A stretch of DNA of 15,497 nt. Source: Geodermatophilaceae bacterium. GTDB lineage: Bacteria > Actinomycetota > Actinomycetes > Mycobacteriales > Geodermatophilaceae. Shown here one piece after another: positions 12,612 to 15,497 of the stretch. The notes below the pieces were generated by a model that did no database searches, had not been told where the DNA came from, and worked only from the letters and a program-made list of their open reading frames with translations. The position numbers were made by a program, and so were the translations under genes. Location: NCBI GenBank assembly GCA_013811805.1, contig JACCUM010000292.1:1-15497 (forward strand), written 5' to 3'. Positions within the stretch are counted from its first letter, which is position 1; each line of letters opens with the position of its first letter.

Positions 12612-12842
12612 ATGAGTCGCACACGACTGAGCACCACCGTCAACGAGCAACTCCTGGCAAGCGCGCGGAGCATGCGGTCGGGGATCACTGACGCGGCGCT
12701 GGTCGATGAGGCTCTGAAAGCGCTACTTGTTCGGCACCGCGCCGCCGAGGTTGATGCTAGCTACAGTGCCTGCCACCAGCATCCGATCGCCAAGCCGGAT
12801 GAGTGGGGCGACCTGGCCTCGTTTCGACAAGCTGCCACGTGA
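12612..12842 (+). CDS. Type II antitoxin, MazE/VapB-like ribbon-helix-helix
   Basis: The 76-aa protein begins MSRTRLSTTVNEQLLASARS, a ribbon-helix-helix-like strand and helix. It continues GITDAALVDEALKALLVRHR, AAEVDASYSACHQHPIAKPD and ends EWGDLASFRQAAT. The tail (AAE-x-D-A-S-Y ... PDEWGDLASFR) is the toxin-binding part typical of actinobacterial antitoxins paired with MazF/PemK toxins. It should neutralise the toxin, dimerise and repress its own promoter. The stop overlaps the next GTG by 4 bp (GTGA), so translation is coupled. The gene appears intact although its partner is not. It could be named MazE-like or VapB-like; the neighbour favours MazE. Confidence 0.85.
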   Translation: MSRTRLSTTVNEQLLASARSMRSGITDAALVDEALKALLVRHRAAEVDASYSACHQHPIAKPDEWGDLASFRQAAT

Positions 12843-13006
12843 GCGCCCTGCCAACGCGCCGAGAGATCTGGTGGTGCGAGTTTGCCGAGACTGATCGGCG
12901 TCCGGTTGTGGTCCTGTCTCGCGATGCGGCGATCCCGCGGCTTCGTCGGGCATTGGTCGCTCCCTGCACGACGACGATGGCAGTCGCAGTCGACTGCTCG
13001 GACTGA
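12839..13006 (+). pseudogene. Truncated MazF/PemK-like toxin
   Basis: From the overlapping GTG 12839 the frame gives 55 residues: SALPTRREIWWCEFAETD, RRPVVVLSRDAAIPRLRRAL and VAPCTTTMAVAVDCSD. The R-E-I-W-W ... R-R-P-V-V-V-L-S-R-D ... L-V-A-P-x-T-T-T pattern is the N-terminal half of MazF-type endoribonucleases (usually about 100-115 residues). The C-terminal half, with the conserved N-x-D-x-L/I-x-T-V segment and last helix, is missing. I could not find it in any frame of the following 116 bp. The arginine and threonine positions of the active-site half remain, but the dimer core is incomplete, so activity is unlikely. A strong hairpin begins 34 bp past the stop. The product may be translated as a short peptide. 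Confidence 0.75.
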
Positions 13007-13039
13007 CGCCAAGACCCTCTTGGAAGGCGCGCCCTCGGC

Positions 13040-13100
13040 TCAGGTGAATCGATGCGGCAGTCGGCAGCCCCCGGGCTGCTCGCTGTCGTGATCCACCTGA
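13040..13100 (+). other. Long imperfect hairpin downstream of the truncated toxin
   Basis: Outer arms TCAGGTGAATC (13040-13050) and GATCCACCTGA (13090-13100) pair at 10 of 11 positions. The inner segment GCGGCAG (13054-13060) can pair with CTGTCGT (13083-13089) using two G-U pairs. A GC-rich core GCAGCCC/GGGCTGC (13064-13070, 13073-13079) closes on a 2-nt loop at DNA level. No T-run follows. It could terminate the TA operon, be a REP-like element or a structured RNA. Confidence 0.5.
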
Positions 13101-13108
13101 CCGCAGCC

Positions 13109-13114
13109 TAGGGT
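13109..13114 (+). promoter_or_regulatory. Putative -10 (TAGGGT) for the GNAT gene
   Basis: TAGGGT lies 8 nt before GTG 13123 and there is no Shine-Dalgarno. It is consistent with leaderless translation. Confidence 0.4.
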
Positions 13115-13122
13115 CGAGAGTC

Positions 13123-13623
13123 GTGGACATCGACGTGGTGGCGGGCTCGGTCACCGACGTAGACGATCTGGCGGCATTGTGGATCGCCATGGTCGAGCAC
13201 CATCGTCACCTCGTCGGGCAGGAGTACCCGGTCCGTGCTGCCGAGCAGTCCTGGACCGTGTGCCGGCAGGAGTATCGGCGGTGGCTCGAGGAAGCCACCG
13301 GGCTGCTGTTCATCGCCCGGCCGTCCGGGTCCGGTGAGCCGGTCGGCTATATCCTCTGCCGCCTCGCCGAGTCCGGAGCGACCTTCGACCTCGGCCGGAT
13401 TCGCGGCGATGTCGACTCCCTCGTCGTCGCAGACCGCGCCCGGGGCAGCGGAATCGGTTCGGCCCTGCTTGCCGCCTGCCGTGCGGAACTGCAGCGACGT
13501 GGTTGCTCGTACTGGTCCATCGGTGTCCTCGAGGCGAATCACGACGCCGCCCGGCTCTACGAGCGACACGGTTTCCGGCCCTGGATCCGCGACATGCTCG
13601 GTCAGCTGGAGCAACCCAGTTGA
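13123..13623 (+). CDS. GNAT-family N-acetyltransferase
   Basis: The 166-aa protein has one GNAT domain. After MDIDVVAGSVTDVDDLAALW come LFIARPSGSGEPVGYILCRL (central strands), VDSLVVADRARGSGIGSALL with the acetyl-CoA pyrophosphate loop R-G-S-G-I-G at 107-112, then VLEANHDAARLYERHGFRP (motif B) at about 135-153. It transfers an acetyl group from acetyl-CoA to an amine. The acceptor (antibiotic, peptide, protein or polyamine) is not readable. It starts at GTG with no ribosome site and a -10-like TAGGGT 8 nt upstream. The nearest neighbour, a lipoprotein hydrolase 167 bp downstream, gives no hint of the substrate. Confidence 0.9.
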   Translation: MDIDVVAGSVTDVDDLAALWIAMVEHHRHLVGQEYPVRAAEQSWTVCRQEYRRWLEEATGLLFIARPSGSGEPVGYILCRLAESGATFDLGRIRGDVDSLVVADRARGSGIGSALLAACRAELQRRGCSYWSIGVLEANHDAARLYERHGFRPWIRDMLGQLEQPS

Positions 13624-13790
13624 TCAGCTGGCAAGGCGATGGGCCCGAGGGGTCTCGCGGGGTGCCCCGAGCACTCTGGCGGGCGGTGGGAGAGCTGACC
13701 GGCGGCCGACGTCGAATCCCGGTCCCGCCGTCAAGCCGGCCCCGACGCCGATCAGAATGGCCGGGACAGATCCGTTCAAGAAGGCCGCAC

Positions 13791-14771
13791 GTGTCCCGAC
13801 GAAGGATCCGCATCACTGCGTTGATTCTGCTCGTCCTCGGGTCAGCGCTGGGAGGGCTCGCGGGATGCACTGACCGGGCTGGCATCGGGGTCAGCGCAGA
13901 CGCCGTACAGAGCACGTCGCCCCTGCCGACGCGGCCCTCGCCGACGAGTGGTAGCGCGCCGGCGCCCAGCCAGACCAAGGCTGGCGCGGTCAGTGTCTAT
14001 CGGGACATCGTGTACCGGGAGGCCAGCGGCGAGCAGCTCCGGCTCGACGTCTGTCGTCGGGCGCGCGGTGCGGACGGTCCGCGTCCCGCCGTCCTGCTTA
14101 TCCACGGCGGTGCGTTCGTCGCCGGGGACAAGGACACCCCGAAATGGCAGGAGTTGTGCTCCTGGCTGGCCGAGTCCGGCTACGTGGCGGTCAACCTGAA
14201 CTACCGCCTCGCTCCCGTGCATCGGTTCCCGGCCGCCATCGAGGACGTCCAAGCCGCGGTGGAGTGGACCCGGGCGAACGCGCTGACCAACGGCGTCGAT
14301 CCCGACCGGGTGGGCGTTCTCGGTGGCTCGGCCGGCGCGAACCTCGCCCAGTTGTTGGGCACCTCCGGCGCTGGATCCACCTCGCTCGGGTCACGGGTCG
14401 CTGCGGTCGTCTCGCTGTCCGGGGCCGCGGATCTGACCGAGCGGGCCCTGACCCTCGGCGACCCCGAGCCCACCCAGATCCGCCGCGTCCTGGACTATCT
14501 CGGCTGCGTCGAACTCACCACCTGTCCCGCGGGGGCGCCCGCCTCACCGATCACTCAGGTCGACCCGAGCGATCCGCCGTTCCTGCTGGCGCAGTCCGAG
14601 GAGGAGAGCCTGCCGGTCGAGCAGACCGAGGTGATGGCCGACGCCCTGACCGAGGTGGGCGCTCAGCCCGAGGTGCTGATCCGCCCCGGACGCGCCCACG
14701 CCACGGGCCTGCTCGACGATCCGTCGGTCACTGCCGCCGTGTTGGCCTTTCTCGCGCGGACCCTCGGCTGA
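13791..14771 (+). CDS. Lipoprotein alpha/beta hydrolase (esterase/lipase type)
   Basis: From GTG 13791 the product is 326 residues. A basic start (MSRRRIRI) and hydrophobic stretch end in the lipobox LAGC, C26 being the probable lipidated cysteine. A Ser/Pro/Thr-rich linker (about 27-66) follows. The catalytic domain has HGGAF at 105-109 (oxyanion hole), LNYRLAPVHRFPAAIEDVQA, GGSAG at 178-182 with nucleophile S180, and H303 in GRAHA. The acidic triad position, usually D in (A/H)-x-S/G-x-D-x-L-V-P, appears as E in AQSEEESLPVEQ (E270-E272). This is the BD-FAE/acetyl-esterase-like group, anchored outside the membrane. AAGG 6-10 nt upstream is a weak ribosome site. A longer frame back to 13503 lies inside the GNAT gene and would remove the signal peptide. 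The substrate is unknown. Confidence 0.9.
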   Translation: MSRRRIRITALILLVLGSALGGLAGCTDRAGIGVSADAVQSTSPLPTRPSPTSGSAPAPSQTKAGAVSVYRDIVYREASGEQLRLDVCRRARGADGPRPAVLLIHGGAFVAGDKDTPKWQELCSWLAESGYVAVNLNYRLAPVHRFPAAIEDVQAAVEWTRANALTNGVDPDRVGVLGGSAGANLAQLLGTSGAGSTSLGSRVAAVVSLSGAADLTERALTLGDPEPTQIRRVLDYLGCVELTTCPAGAPASPITQVDPSDPPFLLAQSEEESLPVEQTEVMADALTEVGAQPEVLIRPGRAHATGLLDDPSVTAAVLAFLARTLG

Positions 14772-14817
14772 GCACGGGCGTGGGTGCTGGCGCGAAGATG
14801 ACTGCCATGCACACAGC

Positions 14818-14854
14818 GAAGTGCCGCCGTCCCGGTACAGGACGGCGGCACTTC
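14818..14854 (+). terminator. Perfect 15-bp stem hairpin terminator
   Basis: GAAGTGCCGCCGTCC (14818-14832), a 7-nt loop and the exact reverse complement GGACGGCGGCACTTC (14840-14854) are followed by a short T-rich TTCT. It lies 46 bp after the hydrolase stop and 75 bp from the end of the opposing membrane-protein gene, so it may serve both directions. The U-tract is weak, as is usual in actinobacteria. Confidence 0.8.
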
Positions 14855-14929
14855 TTCTAGCGGACGAAGGCGAGCGATAACGTCAGAGCGACTCTGCTGT
14901 TCTCCACGGCTGCTATGACGGTCGCCGCA

Positions 14930-15319
14930 CTACCGTGCGGACTGGTTGTGCCGGACGTCGCCTTCGGGCTCCCGGGCGAGGAGGAACGAACCGATGATCC
15001 AGATCAGCGCACCGAACAAAGCGATGTAGATGCCCAACTCCGAGTCCCACTCGCTGCCACGCTCTGCAGCGCCGGGGGTGTCAACCAGATAGGACACGGC
15101 CAGCCCGAAGGCAGCGATCCCGGCCGCCATCGAGGCCACCGACAAGCCTCGATGCTGGACCCGGCGTTCGCTGCGCTGGGCCGCGATCAGCAGCGCAACT
15201 GCGAGGCCGACGCCCAAGTAGGCGGTGAAGGCGATCACGCTGTCGGCCTCATAGCCGCTGAAGGACTCGTCGTCCTGGTTGGTGATCCAGCTGAGAAAGG
15301 TGGCGATGAGAAAGAGCAC
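14930..15319 (-). CDS. Multi-pass membrane protein, apparently missing its N-terminal residues
   Basis: The minus-strand frame gives about four hydrophobic segments: VLFLIATFLSWIT, VIAFTAYLGVGLAVALLIAA, GLSVASMAAGIAAFGLAVSY and LGIYIALFGALIWIIGSFLL. Loops include DDESFSGYEAD, RSERRVQHR and DTPGAAERGSEWDSE, and the tail is AREPEGDVRHNQSAR. Related actinobacterial proteins begin with a full first helix led by Met and basic residues. Here that helix is cut at VLFL, and upstream sequence is the 3' end of the ANTAR gene. I chose GTG 15319, which has GAGGG 4 nt upstream (129 aa). A longer form from ATG 15400 (156 aa) would begin inside the ANTAR coding region with unrelated residues. The function is unknown. 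The 70-bp overlap with the ANTAR frame suggests a deletion joined the two genes. Confidence 0.7.
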   Translation of the reverse strand: MLFLIATFLSWITNQDDESFSGYEADSVIAFTAYLGVGLAVALLIAAQRSERRVQHRGLSVASMAAGIAAFGLAVSYLVDTPGAAERGSEWDSELGIYIALFGALIWIIGSFLLAREPEGDVRHNQSAR

Positions 15320-15497
15320 CGAGCCCTCGTGGATCGACAAGAGTTCCGTCGACGATGCGAGCGGCAACGTCGTGGAGTCGTTCGCCGCGCCCGCGGGCAT
15401 GAGTGCGCATCAGCTGGAAGGCTGCGTCCATGGGCTGGCCGGTGCGTTCGGCGAGCACGCCCGTGGCTCGTTCGAGCAGGATCCGGCTGTCCAGAGC
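15249..15497 (-). CDS. ANTAR-domain regulator, C-terminal part (cut by window edge)
   Basis: The frame is open to the right edge. From there it reads ALDSRILLERATGVLAERTG, QPMDAAFQLMRTHARGRGER, LHDVAARIVDGTL. This is the three-helix ANTAR RNA-binding domain, with the conserved S-R-x-x-(I/L)-E-x-A-x-G-x-L ... A-F-x-L-(L/M)-R-x-H-A-R ... L-x-D-V-A pattern. ANTAR proteins bind paired hairpins in nascent RNA and prevent termination. They are usually preceded by a GAF or PAS sensor, which would lie outside this window. Normal members end close to DGT. Here the frame continues about 28 more residues (VDPRGLGALSHRHLSQLDHQ and on to 15249) through the membrane-protein coding region, an apparent readthrough tail created by a deletion. 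Confidence 0.88.
   Translation of the reverse strand, partial: ALDSRILLERATGVLAERTGQPMDAAFQLMRTHARGRGERLHDVAARIVDGTLVDPRGLGALSHRHLSQLDHQPGRRVLQRL

Noticed and set aside
13503..13790. N-terminal extension of the hydrolase back to 13503
   Set aside because: It overlaps the GNAT gene in another frame and would bury the lipoprotein signal peptide that begins at 13791.

Overview
The window is high-GC DNA with actinobacterial character: GTG starts, many probably leaderless genes, an ANTAR protein, an ECF42-type sigma factor with a YciI partner, and DUF2784, hemerythrin and VOC proteins of actinobacterial type. The hexamer CGTACG occurs 22 times by eye. In my recollection this habit is common in Propionibacteriales (Kribbella/Microlunatus-like genomes), but the genus cannot be fixed from this sequence. 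It looks like an accessory, eroding chromosomal region. I see no rRNA, tRNA, CRISPR array, transposase or phage genes.

Layout. (1) 1-709: a partial SRPBCC protein (minus) diverges from a VOC/glyoxalase gene interrupted by one in-frame TGA. (2) 740-5694: two nearly identical 69-bp elements with terminal inverted repeats, in opposite orientation, bracket a detoxification/efflux block. It holds a VOC protein and its AraC regulator (minus), a degenerate VapC-like PIN fragment, then an operon of a 14-TM MFS exporter, an ABM-domain monooxygenase and a second VOC protein. A doubly frameshifted ABC-F gene that has lost its second ATPase domain closes the block. A separate pair of palindromes is embedded in the last codons of the MFS gene. 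(3) 5709-8276 (minus): DUF2784 membrane protein, adenosine kinase and CDF zinc transporter. (4) 8428-9308: a hemerythrin gene converges on a small membrane-protein gene, which is preceded by a 69-codon gene broken by a 20-bp tandem duplication. (5) 9453-11304: YciI/DGPF protein and ECF42-type sigma factor with a TPR tail. The last codons of the sigma gene run antisense into a truncated membrane-protein remnant. (6) 11642-13006: proline dehydrogenase, then an antitoxin with a 4-bp-overlapping, truncated MazF-like toxin, followed by a long hairpin. (7) 13123-14854: GNAT acetyltransferase, lipoprotein alpha/beta hydrolase and a strong hairpin terminator. (8) 14930-15497 (minus): a membrane protein lacking its usual N-terminus, overlapping the 3' end of an ANTAR gene as if joined by a deletion.

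The functional themes are small-molecule detoxification and export (VOC, ABM, MFS, AraC), metal handling (CDF, hemerythrin) and stress signalling (ECF42/YciI, ANTAR). The most striking property is decay: at least seven genes or gene ends are broken, truncated or fused. Several breaks sit next to repeats or hairpins, which suggests small palindromic elements and illegitimate recombination have reworked the region. Single-base lesions could also be sequencing or assembly errors. The duplication and the truncated gene ends are less easily explained that way.
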